Shown here piece by piece: positions 44,222-52,662 of a DNA stretch of 57,289 bases. Origin of the DNA: Devosia sp. (GTDB lineage Bacteria > Pseudomonadota > Alphaproteobacteria > Rhizobiales > Devosiaceae); the NCBI RefSeq assembly GCF_030689745.1, contig NZ_JAUYGL010000228.1, positions 1 through 57,289 on the forward strand. Reading direction: 5' to 3'. The position numbers and the translations under genes are program-made. The notes below the pieces were generated by a model, which was not told the DNA's origin, did no database searches, and was given only the letters and a program-made list of their open reading frames with translations. Positions within the stretch are counted from its first letter, which is position 1. Each line of letters begins with the position of its first letter.

Positions 44222-45301
44222 CTAGAGTTCTTCGTCCCAGGCGCGCGAGGGCTCAACACCCTTGGCACGCAGCGCGGACATGTATTGCTTGACGAACTCG
44301 TTGGCAGGCACGCCCTGAGCTTCAAGCGCACCAGCCCACTCACCAGCCAAGTTCGGCAGCATGTCGACCCACTTCTGGCGCTCTTCCGCCGGCATGTTCA
44401 CGATGGTGACCTTGGGGTCCTGGCCTGCGCCCAGCTCAACCATCTTGTTGAGGGCGACTTCATGCAGGGTGACCATTTCTTCGCCATGACTCTTGGTGTA
44501 GTAGCGCCCGGCTTCGATCATGGCGTTCTGCACTTCTTCAGGCAGCGTTTCCCAAACATCGTTGTTGATGGCGATAGCACCGGAAAAGGCAGCAGCGGCA
44601 TCAAACCGGTTGATGTAGGGGGCGACCTCGTAGAGCTTGATCGGCATGACACCCAGAGCCAGACTCAGCGCCCCATCGGAGACGCCCGTCTGCACGTCGG
44701 TGTAGAATGTGGTCAATGCGCCATCGACGGCATTGGCGCCCGTGCCGCGCAGCCAGCTGCCAAGCACGCCGGGAGCCGACAATTTCATTCCGTTGATGTC
44801 CTCGATGCCCTGCAGCGGCTCTTTGGTGTAGATGTCATAAAGATCCGTGGCGGTCAGACCGAGTACCTTAAGATTGTGGCCTTCCCATTCCTGCTTGAAG
44901 GCTTCGTTGCTCTCGAGCAGACCTTCCATGACCTCGAGCAGTGCGGGGACGTCTGTGACCGAAAACGGCGTGTTGGTGGACACCTGGCTCAGCGGCAATT
45001 GGGCCGGTTCGAGGAAGGAGAACACCCAGCCAATATCGGTGATGCCGTCTTCGACCGAAGAAAGCGTCGCATTGGCCTTGTAGAGCTGACCGCCAAATGC
45101 CTCGTTCCAGTCGAGCTGGTAGTTGCCGGTTTCGGCGAGCAATTCGTCGGTCCGGGCCATGAAATGGGTCTTGATCATCCCCACCCACGGCACCACCGTG
45201 GGATGGCTCGACGCCACCGTCAGGCTGATGTGCTCCTGCGCAAAACTGGTTGTCGGCAGGACCAGTGCCGCTGCGGTCATCATTGCAAGAAACGCTTTCA
45301 T
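44222..45301 (-). CDS. dctP: TRAP solute-binding protein (DctP type)
   Basis: A 359-residue periplasmic binding protein. The signal peptide covers about 1-21 (MKAFLAMMTAAALVLPTTSF). Typical features follow: the long helix regions, NGMKLSAPG (near 172), the QTGVSDGALSLALG region (near 210) and ETLPEEVQNAMIEAGRYY (near 254). GGAGG lies upstream of the ATG. DctP proteins of this kind bind carboxylates. It is 21 bases after the YciI-like gene. Confidence 0.92.
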   Translation of the reverse strand: MKAFLAMMTAAALVLPTTSFAQEHISLTVASSHPTVVPWVGMIKTHFMARTDELLAETGNYQLDWNEAFGGQLYKANATLSSVEDGITDIGWVFSFLEPAQLPLSQVSTNTPFSVTDVPALLEVMEGLLESNEAFKQEWEGHNLKVLGLTATDLYDIYTKEPLQGIEDINGMKLSAPGVLGSWLRGTGANAVDGALTTFYTDVQTGVSDGALSLALGVMPIKLYEVAPYINRFDAAAAFSGAIAINNDVWETLPEEVQNAMIEAGRYYTKSHGEEMVTLHEVALNKMVELGAGQDPKVTIVNMPAEERQKWVDMLPNLAGEWAGALEAQGVPANEFVKQYMSALRAKGVEPSRAWDEEL

Positions 45302-45322
45302 TTTATTCCTCCCTTGAAGCGA

Positions 45323-45727
45323 TTAGTTGACGTCGAAAGTCTGCGAAGAGAAGTTGATGCGCACGGTCATCGACCCCTCATTGACCATCCAGGGCCGTAT
45401 GCGGAACCTGCGTGCTCCGGCCTTGTGCATGGGATCCTGTTCGGCAATTGCGCGCGCTGCCGCAGCAGAAGCAGCCCGGACGATCACCATTCCTTCGCCT
45501 TGCCAGGACTGCTCATCGTCGCTCCACAGCGGGCCGGCGGCGAACATGATGCCCTGCTTTTCAAGGCCGACCTGAAACTCCAGGTGCGCGTCCATATTGG
45601 CAAACACCGGCTCCAGACCGTTGGTCGGTGTGGTGAAAATGGCGTAGAACTGCTTTTGCAGCATTTGGCTGGAGGCATCGCGCACGGTCTGTGCCGGCAC
45701 CGATGTCAGTCTGTTGTCCTCAGTCAT
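45323..45727 (-). CDS. YciI-like (YCII-related) protein
   Basis: A 134-residue protein with a ferredoxin-like YCII-type domain (about 25-120: YAIFTTPTNG, DAHLEFQVGLEKQGIMFAAG, MVIVRAASAAAARAIAEQDP). Members are often small enzymes or stability factors in aromatic degradation, such as muconolactone-isomerase-like proteins. The ATG at 45727 overlaps the CaiB stop by eight bases, so the two are translationally coupled. The function is not known. Confidence 0.8.
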   Translation of the reverse strand: MTEDNRLTSVPAQTVRDASSQMLQKQFYAIFTTPTNGLEPVFANMDAHLEFQVGLEKQGIMFAAGPLWSDDEQSWQGEGMVIVRAASAAAARAIAEQDPMHKAGARRFRIRPWMVNEGSMTVRINFSSQTFDVN

Positions 45728-46895
45728 GCCTGCCTCCTGTCCGAGCAGTCTGGCCGGCTTTGCCCTGGGCCAGTTCCGCGCGAATATCTGCGCCATGTTC
45801 ATCCAGTGTCGGGGGTGGCAAGACCTCCAGTTCGGCCTGCCCGTCGAAATTGTACGGCGCCCGCACCGTGGTGAAGGTGCCCATCACCGGGTGCTCGGCC
45901 GATATCTTGATCTGCAGATGGCGGGCCTGCGGATCCTCAAGGGCCTCGTCGGAGTCGTAAGCGGGCGAATAAGGCACTTCATGAGTCTCGAGCAGATCGC
46001 ACCATGCGGCACGGCTCTTTTGCGCGAAGACCGGTGCGAATACCTCGATCAGTTGTTCCTGATGCTCGATACGGGCCAGCCGTTCGGCGAAGCGGGGATC
46101 AGCGTTGAGGTGCTGCTGACCGGTTGCCTCGAGCAGGGAGTCCCAGAATTTGGTCGGCGATGACAGATGGAAGGCGATCCATTTCCCGTCGGCGCAGGCG
46201 AAGGTGTAGGATTGCGACACTTCCGGCCGGGACAGCGGCCCCATCACTTCGCCCACCGAATAGTAGTGGGTGAAGCTGTCGAGATTGAAATGCGTCATGG
46301 CCTCCAGCATGGAGATGTCGATGCGGCGACCGGGGCCGGTTTTGCCTCGTTCCAGCAGCGCCGCCAGGATGGCCATGGCAGCATATTGGCCGGTAATGGA
46401 ATCGGCGATGGCTGGCCCGATAACGCGGGGTTTGTCTGGTGGCGTCAGCAGGCGCAGATAGCCACTGGCTGCCTGGGCGACCGTGTCATAGACGGGGCGA
46501 TGGCTCGCCGGCCCGGCATTGCCGAGGCCCGAAATGGCGCAATAGATCAAGGACGGGTTGATCTGGCGGAGGTCATCCTCGCCTGCCCCCAACTTTTCGG
46601 CGACACCAGGACGGAAATTCTGGATGAAGACATCGGCGGAGCTGATCAGCTCGTGGAACACGGAAAGATCGTCATCCTGCCGGGTATCGAGAGCGATGGA
46701 TCGCTTGTTGCGGTTGTAGGTCTGATAGTGCGGCGAATAGAGGCCACCCTTGAAGGCCCGGAACGGATCACCGGACCCCGGTCGCTCGACCTTGATGACA
46801 TCGGCCCCCAGATCGGCCAGATGCATGCCAGCGGCGGGGCCGGTAATGTAGGTGCCCAGCTCAATGACCCGCACGGCCTTCAGAATTTTTACCAC
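45720..46895 (-). CDS. CaiB/BaiF (class III) CoA-transferase
   Basis: A 391-residue CoA-transferase. IELGTYITGPAAGMHLADLG (near 11), VIKVERPGSGDPFR, NRNKRSIALDTR and FIQNFRPGVAEKLG mark the family. The catalytic acidic position reads SMLEAMTHF, with glutamate rather than aspartate. The start is GTG, with AGGGAG upstream. It follows the citryl-CoA-lyase-like gene by 21 bases, suggesting it activates an acid whose CoA ester that protein then cleaves; this link is inferred. Confidence 0.9.
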   Translation of the reverse strand: MVKILKAVRVIELGTYITGPAAGMHLADLGADVIKVERPGSGDPFRAFKGGLYSPHYQTYNRNKRSIALDTRQDDDLSVFHELISSADVFIQNFRPGVAEKLGAGEDDLRQINPSLIYCAISGLGNAGPASHRPVYDTVAQAASGYLRLLTPPDKPRVIGPAIADSITGQYAAMAILAALLERGKTGPGRRIDISMLEAMTHFNLDSFTHYYSVGEVMGPLSRPEVSQSYTFACADGKWIAFHLSSPTKFWDSLLEATGQQHLNADPRFAERLARIEHQEQLIEVFAPVFAQKSRAAWCDLLETHEVPYSPAYDSDEALEDPQARHLQIKISAEHPVMGTFTTVRAPYNFDGQAELEVLPPPTLDEHGADIRAELAQGKAGQTARTGGRHD

Positions 46896-46916
46896 GCAAA
46901 ACTCCCTTGCATGCCC

Positions 46917-47726
46917 TTAGCGGGTCTTGGCTTCGTGGCCGGACAGCTTGCCGTCATAGGCAATGGCGAGGTCGGCCTGGTTGGACATGATGAAGCCGAT
47001 CGAGCGCATGGATTCTTCGAACAGATGCGCCGACAGACCGGCGGTACGGGCCAGCAGCGGCACGGCTTTGAGGGCCTCAAGCGGCCAGCCGGCATCGAGC
47101 ATGACGGCGGGAATAGCGCCCGAGACATTGATCGGCAGCGGCCGCTGGATGATCCTGGGGGCATGCTCGGCCAGGGTCCGCAATGCTTGGACATATTTGC
47201 CGGAGACGCCGAGTTCATCGGCAATGTCGAGCAGCCGGTTTGCCCGGGGATCGCCATCGCTATGCTGGGGATGGCCGAGGCCGGGCACCTTCTTTTTGGC
47301 GGCCTTGAGGGTTTCCAGGCTCGCTATGGTTGCGGCCTGAAGATCGGTGCCGTCAGCATCGGCTTTGCGCAGCACCTCATCGAGGTAACGGCCGGACACT
47401 TCCGAACTGCCAGCAACGACGCTGCCCATGCCCAGCAGCCCTGCCGCCATGGCGCCCTGCCAGGCTTCGGGACCCGCGGCCAGGGTCATGCGTGCCGCCT
47501 GAACCGACGGCACCAGACCATGTTCAGCAATCGCCACCAGGCAGGCGTCGAGCATCTGACGCTGCGCCGGCGTGCACCGTTCGCCCAGCACCAGCAGCCA
47601 AAAGTAGTCGGTGAAATTGATCTTGCCGATGAGGTCAGCGCACAGATCCTCGCCCCGCACGGTGATGGATTCAGCATCCGAGGTGGCGATTGCGGTCGTC
47701 GCATTGTCCTGCTTGCCGATGCGCAT
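46917..47726 (-). CDS. citryl-CoA lyase / citrate-synthase-like protein
   Basis: A 269-residue short relative of citrate synthase. The active-site segment PGLGHPQHSDGDPRANRL (near 148) keeps the histidine and the DPRA motif seen in citryl-CoA lyases. The upstream citrate-synthase histidine motif is not visible, as expected for the short lyase branch. It likely cleaves, or forms, a citryl- or citramalyl-type CoA ester. It is the first gene of the minus-strand operon, divergent from the IclR regulator. Confidence 0.8.
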   Translation of the reverse strand: MRIGKQDNATTAIATSDAESITVRGEDLCADLIGKINFTDYFWLLVLGERCTPAQRQMLDACLVAIAEHGLVPSVQAARMTLAAGPEAWQGAMAAGLLGMGSVVAGSSEVSGRYLDEVLRKADADGTDLQAATIASLETLKAAKKKVPGLGHPQHSDGDPRANRLLDIADELGVSGKYVQALRTLAEHAPRIIQRPLPINVSGAIPAVMLDAGWPLEALKAVPLLARTAGLSAHLFEESMRSIGFIMSNQADLAIAYDGKLSGHEAKTR

Positions 47727-47738
47727 TCCTGTCCCTTC

Positions 47739-47774
47739 TTTTCGCTAGCCGAAAATGTTTGCTCTTGCCGAAAA
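47739..47774. promoter_or_regulatory. candidate IclR/PcaR operator
   Basis: The inverted pair TTTTCG (47739-47744) and CGAAAA (47750-47755), plus a direct repeat GCCGAAAA at 47748-47755 and 47767-47774, lies in the 99-base divergent gap. PcaR/PcaU-type IclR proteins are known to bind sets of short direct and inverted repeats like this. Confidence 0.5.
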
Positions 47775-47825
47775 GGTAGACCTGACTTAGTCTGGCGTCA
47801 AGTTGCGATCACGCTCGAGGTGAAG

Positions 47826-48659
47826 ATGGCTCCCGGTCAGGTGATAGATATTAGCGGTCAGGCTGCCGATGAACGCCCGGCCGAGTTCGTCGAGGCCCTG
47901 GCCAAGGGCATCGGCATCCTCGAGAGCTTTGATGCAACGCACCCGGAAATGACGCTGAGCGAGGTTGCGCGTCGCGTCGGGTTGAGTCCGGCTGCGGCAC
48001 GCCGCAGCCTGATCACGCTGCAAACGCTTGGCTATGTCGGCCAGACCGAGCGGCGCTTTCACCTCCGGCCCAAGGTTTTGACCCTGGGGTCCGCGCTGTT
48101 CTTCTCGGCGGGGATTGGAGAAGTATTGCAGCCCGATCTGCGCGAACTGGTCGAACAATTTGGCGACGCCTCATCCATCGGCACGCTCGAGGGCGAGGAC
48201 GTCATCTATGTCGCGCACAGTTCGGTGCAACGGGCGCGCCGCGCCACCGCGACCATCGGCGCGCGCTATCCCGCCTACGCCACCTCGCTCGGGCGGGTGC
48301 TGCTGGCGGGTCTGGATGACGCCGCGCTCGACGCCTATCTCGCCAAGGTCAGGCCGGTGGCCCTGACATCAAAGACGGTCATTGATGTGGCAGACCTGCG
48401 CCAGATCATCCTGGCGGTGCGCGCCGATGGCTATTCCACCACCGTCGATCAGCTCGACTACGGCATCACCGCCCTGGGTGTGGCGATCAGGGGGCCAGAT
48501 GGCCGCACCGTCGCCGCGCTGAACAGCTCTGGCTATACCGGCATGGTGACGCCCGAAAAACTCATCGAGGAGCGGCTGCCGACCCTGCTCGCTGCCGCGT
48601 CGCGCATTGGCAACGCCATCACCCGCTATCCGATCCTGCAATCGGTCATGGGCCCGTAA
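47826..48659 (+). CDS. IclR-family regulator, PcaR/PobR type
   Basis: A 277-residue IclR protein. The winged helix (about 20-85) contains LAKGIGILESFDATHPEMTL, SEVARRVGLSPAAARRSLI and LGYVGQ; the effector domain follows (GARYPAYATSLGRVLLAGL near 136, DQLDYGITALGVAI near 203). The sequence pattern is that of the PcaR/PcaU/PobR branch, which controls aromatic acid catabolism. GAGGTGAAG precedes the ATG. It faces the citryl-CoA-lyase operon and precedes the extradiol dioxygenase genes, so it probably controls both. Confidence 0.88.
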   Translation: MAPGQVIDISGQAADERPAEFVEALAKGIGILESFDATHPEMTLSEVARRVGLSPAAARRSLITLQTLGYVGQTERRFHLRPKVLTLGSALFFSAGIGEVLQPDLRELVEQFGDASSIGTLEGEDVIYVAHSSVQRARRATATIGARYPAYATSLGRVLLAGLDDAALDAYLAKVRPVALTSKTVIDVADLRQIILAVRADGYSTTVDQLDYGITALGVAIRGPDGRTVAALNSSGYTGMVTPEKLIEERLPTLLAAASRIGNAITRYPILQSVMGP

Positions 48660-48759
48660 GGGGTCCGAACATGCCTGTCGATACAGGCAGTTGAACACGC
48701 GAAAGTGCTTTTGCCCTGCGTCACTGGTGGCAGGCAAAACCATATCTGAGGAGGACGCA

Positions 48760-49632
48760 TTGGCTGAACTTGTTGCCACACTGGCATCGACCCATCACCC
48801 GTTTTATCTGCGCGCCACGACAGCGCCGCCAGAACAGCAAATTCCGCAGGCGCCGGAGTGGAAGCGCAAGGTCGAGGCCTATCGCGAGACGCTGAGCAAG
48901 GCCAAGCCTGACATTCTGGTGATGATCGGCTCGGATCACTTCCACCAGATCTTCCTCGACAATTGCCCGCAATTTCTCATCGGCAAGGCCGAGCGCTATG
49001 ACGCGACATTCGGCAATGAAGAGCGCGAATTCGGGATTCCCAAATATGTGCTGGAGGGGGATATGGAAATGTCCCGTTTCATGCACCGCGATCTGATGGA
49101 GCAGGGTTTCGACCTGGCGTTTTCCAATGAACTGAAGATCGATCACTCGATCATCTGTCCGATCATTACCGTCCGGCCGGACAATGATCTGCCCGTAGTG
49201 CCGATCTACACCAACATCTTCGCGCCGCCCCTGCCCTCGCCGCGCCGCTTCTACGACCTTGGCCGGGCGATCCGCAAAGCAATCGACGCCTTTCCGTCTG
49301 ACAAACGCGTCGCGGCCATCGGCACGGGCCATCTCTCGCTTGAGCTGGGCGGCCCCCGTCAGTTCATGGAAACCGGTCCCGACCCGGTGTTCGATCGCCA
49401 GGCTCTTGAGTGGTTCCGCAGCGGCGACATCGACGCCATCCTGGCCAATGTAACCCATGAGAGCATGGCCAAGAGCGGCAACGCGACCCATGGCTTCCTC
49501 AATTTTATCCTGATGATGGGCGTCGCCGGGCCGCAGGCCGCCGACTATGTCGATTATCTCGATCTCTTCCACACCATGGAAGCCTACGTGACCTGGTACC
49601 CCAAGACCGGCGCAGAGGAGCAGGCCGCATGA
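48760..49632 (+). CDS. LigB-type extradiol dioxygenase subunit
   Basis: A 290-residue member of the class III extradiol dioxygenase (LigB) superfamily, which opens catechol-type rings. The family histidines are in STHHPFY (near 10), GSDHFHQ (near 58), IDHSIICP (near 128) and GTGHLSLEL (near 189). The third iron ligand, normally Glu in an HE- or GVE-type motif, is not at the expected site: the sequence reads GNATHGFLNF. The start is TTG at 48760, with GAGGAGG five bases upstream. The LigA-like partner overlaps by four bases. Confidence 0.83.
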   Translation: MAELVATLASTHHPFYLRATTAPPEQQIPQAPEWKRKVEAYRETLSKAKPDILVMIGSDHFHQIFLDNCPQFLIGKAERYDATFGNEEREFGIPKYVLEGDMEMSRFMHRDLMEQGFDLAFSNELKIDHSIICPIITVRPDNDLPVVPIYTNIFAPPLPSPRRFYDLGRAIRKAIDAFPSDKRVAAIGTGHLSLELGGPRQFMETGPDPVFDRQALEWFRSGDIDAILANVTHESMAKSGNATHGFLNFILMMGVAGPQAADYVDYLDLFHTMEAYVTWYPKTGAEEQAA

Positions 49633-49994
49633 GCAAGTATTACGTCAACAAATTCCTCTATCAGGTCGATCGCAACCCGGACTATCTCCGGCGCTACGCC
49701 GAAGACCCCAAGAACTTCGTCGCCACCTGGGAGCAGTCGATCGGGCCGCGCCTGAACGAGGTCGAACTATCCACCGTCCACAGCCTGACTGATGCCGAGC
49801 GCAAGGCGCTGGTGGAGCATGACTTCGTCGCGCTGTTCGAAATGGGCGCGCATTTCTTCCTCAACCTGACGCTGTTCATCGGCATCTATGACGAGCCCTT
49901 CATGAAGGAAAACGGCCCACTCGCCTTTCAGCGCGAGTTTGCCAAGAAGGTCGGCCACTGGACGGGCAAGGATTATCCGGGCGTTGAATGCTGA
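49629..49994 (+). CDS. LigA-type extradiol dioxygenase small subunit
   Basis: A 121-residue LigA-domain protein (alpha subunit of protocatechuate 4,5-dioxygenase type). The family pattern is seen in LTDAERKALVEHDFVALFEMG (about residues 57-77), followed by AHFFLNLTLFIGIYDEPF. Its ATG overlaps the LigB stop (ATGA), so the two subunits are probably made in equal amounts and assemble together. The ring substrate is not identified. Confidence 0.83.
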   Translation: MSKYYVNKFLYQVDRNPDYLRRYAEDPKNFVATWEQSIGPRLNEVELSTVHSLTDAERKALVEHDFVALFEMGAHFFLNLTLFIGIYDEPFMKENGPLAFQREFAKKVGHWTGKDYPGVEC

Positions 49995-50045
49995 CACCAG
50001 CCTGACCGGCATCACCGCGCAGACGGTGAGCCCCGCCTGAGCCAA

Positions 50046-50077
50046 CAGGGGCCGAAGGGAGGAGCCTTCGGCCCCTG
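50046..50077 (+). terminator. strong hairpin after the ligAB-like pair
   Basis: A perfect 13-base-pair stem (CAGGGGCCGAAGG with CCTTCGGCCCCTG) and a six-base loop, 52 bases after the LigA-like stop. No T-run follows, so it may be an mRNA-processing or partial termination signal before the amidohydrolase gene. Confidence 0.6.
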
Positions 50078-50114
50078 ACAACAATCGAGACGATGCGCAT
50101 ACAGGGAGGAAACC

Positions 50115-51638
50115 ATGTGCAGACTTTGTGACTCAAACAAGCCGGAACTGGCGTGTCCAACACGACGCGACCTGCTCACCGCAACGGCGGTCGGCGGCGT
50201 CGCGCTGGCGGCCAGTGTCCTGCTGACCAGTAGTGTGGCAGCGCAACAGACGGCGCTGTCCACGCTGCCCGAGGGGATCGGCGAGCCGGGGCGCAAGACG
50301 CTGATCAAGGGCGGTATCGTGCTTTCCGTTGACGACGCGGTCGGCAACTTTCCCGTTGGCGATGTGCTGATCGAGAATGGTCGCATCGTCGCGGTTGCGG
50401 CCAATATTGACGCCGGCGACGCCGCCATCATCGATGCAACCGGCAAGATCGTCATGCCCGGCTTCATCGATACGCACCACCATCAGTTCGAGACGGCGCT
50501 GCGCAGCCAGCTGGCGCACGGCATTCTGATCAATGACGGGCGCGCGGTGAACGCTGCCAATTACTACGATACCGTGCTGCAGAAGTTCTCCCTGGTTTAC
50601 CGCCCGCAGGATGTCTACATCAATGAGCTGTTCGGCGGCATTTCCCAGCTTGATGCGGGGGTGACCACGGTGATGGATGTCAGCCAGATTCATCATAGTC
50701 CCGAGCACTCGGACGCGGCCATTGAAGGGCTGCGTGATGGGGGGCGGCGCGGCGTGTTCGGGTATTTCGAAGGCTGGGGCGAGGGTGCGCGCTATCCCGA
50801 TGACGCGCGGCGTATCAAGGAGCAGTATTTCTCCTCAAACGACCAGCTCACCACCATGATCATGGGCGGGGAAATTTACCTGCCCGGCTACGAAAAGGCC
50901 TGGGAGGTCGGCCGCGACCTGGGCCTGCCGATTGCGCTCCATGTCGTTGGCACCTTCGGCATGCAGCCGACCTTTGATGAACTGGGCGCCGCCGGCCTGT
51001 TCAGCGACGACAACATTTTCATCCACATGACCGGCATGTCCGACAATGGCTGGAAATATGCGGCGGACGCCGGCGCGCACATCTCGATGGCCGTGCCGAT
51101 CGAAATGCACATGCGCCACGGCACCCCGCCGATCCAGCAGGCGATCGACTCGGGCATGGGCCTCTCGCTGTCTTCTGACGTCGAATGCACCATGACGGCG
51201 GACATGTTCACCCAGATGCGCGGCCTGATCACCCTGCAACGCATGTTCGCCAATGCGGCGGCGCTGGAGGGCGTGGCGGATTTTCCGACGCTGATGCAGC
51301 CCATGGATGCCATTCGTCACGCCACCATTGCCGGGGCTGAGGGCCTCAAGCTGGGCAAGGTGACGGGCAGCCTGACGCCGGGCAAGGCCGCCGATATCGT
51401 GCTGCTCGATGCGCGGGCAATCAATGTGGCGCCGCTCAACAATGTCGCCGGCGCCGTGGTGACGCTGATGGAGCGGAGCAATGTCGACACCGTCATCGTC
51501 GACGGTCAAGTCAAGAAGTGGCAGGGTCAGCTCATCGGCTTCGACATTGACCGCCTGCGCACCGAACTCGAAGCCAGCCGCGACTATATCTTCGCGCAAG
51601 CCGGCGTCGACGTCGACCTGTTCGGCGAGCCGGGATAA
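50115..51638 (+). CDS. Tat-exported amidohydrolase (chlorohydrolase-like)
   Basis: A 507-residue metal-dependent amidohydrolase. The N-terminus carries a Tat signal: TRRDLLTATAV near residue 16, then a hydrophobic stretch and AxA cleavage near 43. The enzyme domain has GFIDTHHHQFETAL (near 115), HVVGTFG (near 276), FIHMTGMSD (near 299) and SLSSDVECT (near 352), plus a terminal GSLTPGKAADIVLLDA segment. Export of this family is unusual, since most members are cytosolic. GGGAGG lies before the ATG. It may release or deaminate the substrate in the periplasm. Confidence 0.83.
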   Translation: MCRLCDSNKPELACPTRRDLLTATAVGGVALAASVLLTSSVAAQQTALSTLPEGIGEPGRKTLIKGGIVLSVDDAVGNFPVGDVLIENGRIVAVAANIDAGDAAIIDATGKIVMPGFIDTHHHQFETALRSQLAHGILINDGRAVNAANYYDTVLQKFSLVYRPQDVYINELFGGISQLDAGVTTVMDVSQIHHSPEHSDAAIEGLRDGGRRGVFGYFEGWGEGARYPDDARRIKEQYFSSNDQLTTMIMGGEIYLPGYEKAWEVGRDLGLPIALHVVGTFGMQPTFDELGAAGLFSDDNIFIHMTGMSDNGWKYAADAGAHISMAVPIEMHMRHGTPPIQQAIDSGMGLSLSSDVECTMTADMFTQMRGLITLQRMFANAAALEGVADFPTLMQPMDAIRHATIAGAEGLKLGKVTGSLTPGKAADIVLLDARAINVAPLNNVAGAVVTLMERSNVDTVIVDGQVKKWQGQLIGFDIDRLRTELEASRDYIFAQAGVDVDLFGEPG

Positions 51639-52026
51639 AGCACCCACTGGCATTTGCCTGCCATCGCAGGATGGCGGGCAATTGCTGGCCCGCCATCGGT
51701 CAGCACGTATAGGCGCCGTTGGCGAAGAAGCGTCACGCATACGATCTGGTGCTGGCACAGGCGAGGATACGTCTGGTTCGCGTATTTGCCGGTGACGAAA
51801 GGAACTTGCAGTCAGCGGCACAGCATCAGCTCTACTTTATGAAATCCTTATGCCGCCCTAGCCAGCCTGGTGGCATTCCTTAAATCCAAGACCTGCATGA
51901 CAAGTCCGCTTTCAGGAGCGCGATCACAACCCCGAATTGAAGGGCTGCCCACCGCAGTGGCAGCTTGACTACCGAAAGCAGGCTGACTAAAGGTTATAGA
52001 ACTGGTTTTTTAGTTTTATATGTCTG
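51639..52026. other. 388-base gap before the GST gene
   Basis: Apart from the hairpin listed separately and a more AT-rich stretch (about 51985-52020) that may contain the promoter of the next operon, nothing is recognised. Short open frames lack ribosome-binding sites and domains. Confidence 0.55.
51654..51681 (+). terminator. hairpin after amidohydrolase
   Basis: A 12-base-pair stem with one G-T pair (TTGCCTGCCATC/GATGGCGGGCAA) and a four-base loop, 15 bases past the amidohydrolase stop. It probably ends that transcript, although the T-run is short. Confidence 0.55.
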
Positions 52027-52662
52027 GTGATAGCGCGCGTGGAACTTCTATGGTCTCCAAGATCACCCTTTGTCCGCAAGGTTACGATCCTTCTGCATGA
52101 AACAGGGCTGGTGGATCGAGTGCGAAATGTTCGCGCTGTAGCCTCCATGTCAAAGGTCAATCCTGAAATTGTGCGGCACAATCCCCTCGGGAAGATCCCG
52201 GTTCTCCTGACCGACGACCTGGGGCCGATCTTTGATTCAACTGTCATTTGCGAGTATCTGGACCGGCTGCATGATGGTCCACGCCTGCATCCTTCAGACG
52301 CGAGAGACCGGATCACCGCCCTGCGTCGTCAAGCGCTGGGCGACGGGGTGCTTGACGTTCTGCTTTTGATGCGAAACGAGGTGGCGCGGCCAGATGGCGC
52401 TCCATCGCCGACCTATCTGGCGGGCTTTGAGCAAAAGGTGGCTGCCTCCCTTGCCGTGCTTGAGGCGGAAGCGCCGGCCTTGGGCGATAGCGCCTTCAGT
52501 ATCGGGCACATCGCCATCGGCTGTGCTCTGAGTTATCTCGATTTTCGTTTCAGTGATCGTGATTGGCGCGGCGGCCACCCGGCACTTGCCTCATGGCATG
52601 CCCAGTTCGAGTTCCGCCCCTCCGTGATTGCGACAACTCCCGGCGATGAGAGTATGGCATGA
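52027..52662 (+). CDS. glutathione S-transferase
   Basis: A 211-residue GST. The thioredoxin-like N-terminal half has LWSPRSPFVRKVTILLHETG (about 8-27) and NPLGKIPVLL, with the glutathione-site FDSTVICEYLD (near 69). The C-terminal half is helical. The start may be GTG at 52027, or GTG at 52039 with GGTGA upstream. It overlaps the next CoA-transferase gene (ATGA). In ring-cleavage loci such proteins often act as maleylpyruvate-type isomerases, so an isomerase role is possible. Confidence 0.87.
   Translation: MIARVELLWSPRSPFVRKVTILLHETGLVDRVRNVRAVASMSKVNPEIVRHNPLGKIPVLLTDDLGPIFDSTVICEYLDRLHDGPRLHPSDARDRITALRRQALGDGVLDVLLLMRNEVARPDGAPSPTYLAGFEQKVAASLAVLEAEAPALGDSAFSIGHIAIGCALSYLDFRFSDRDWRGGHPALASWHAQFEFRPSVIATTPGDESMA

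Noticed and set aside
46167-47825. A long N-terminal extension of the PcaR-type regulator frame
   Set aside because: It covers the citryl-CoA-lyase and CoA-transferase genes on the other strand. The regulator has a good ribosome-binding site and a family-like start at 47826.
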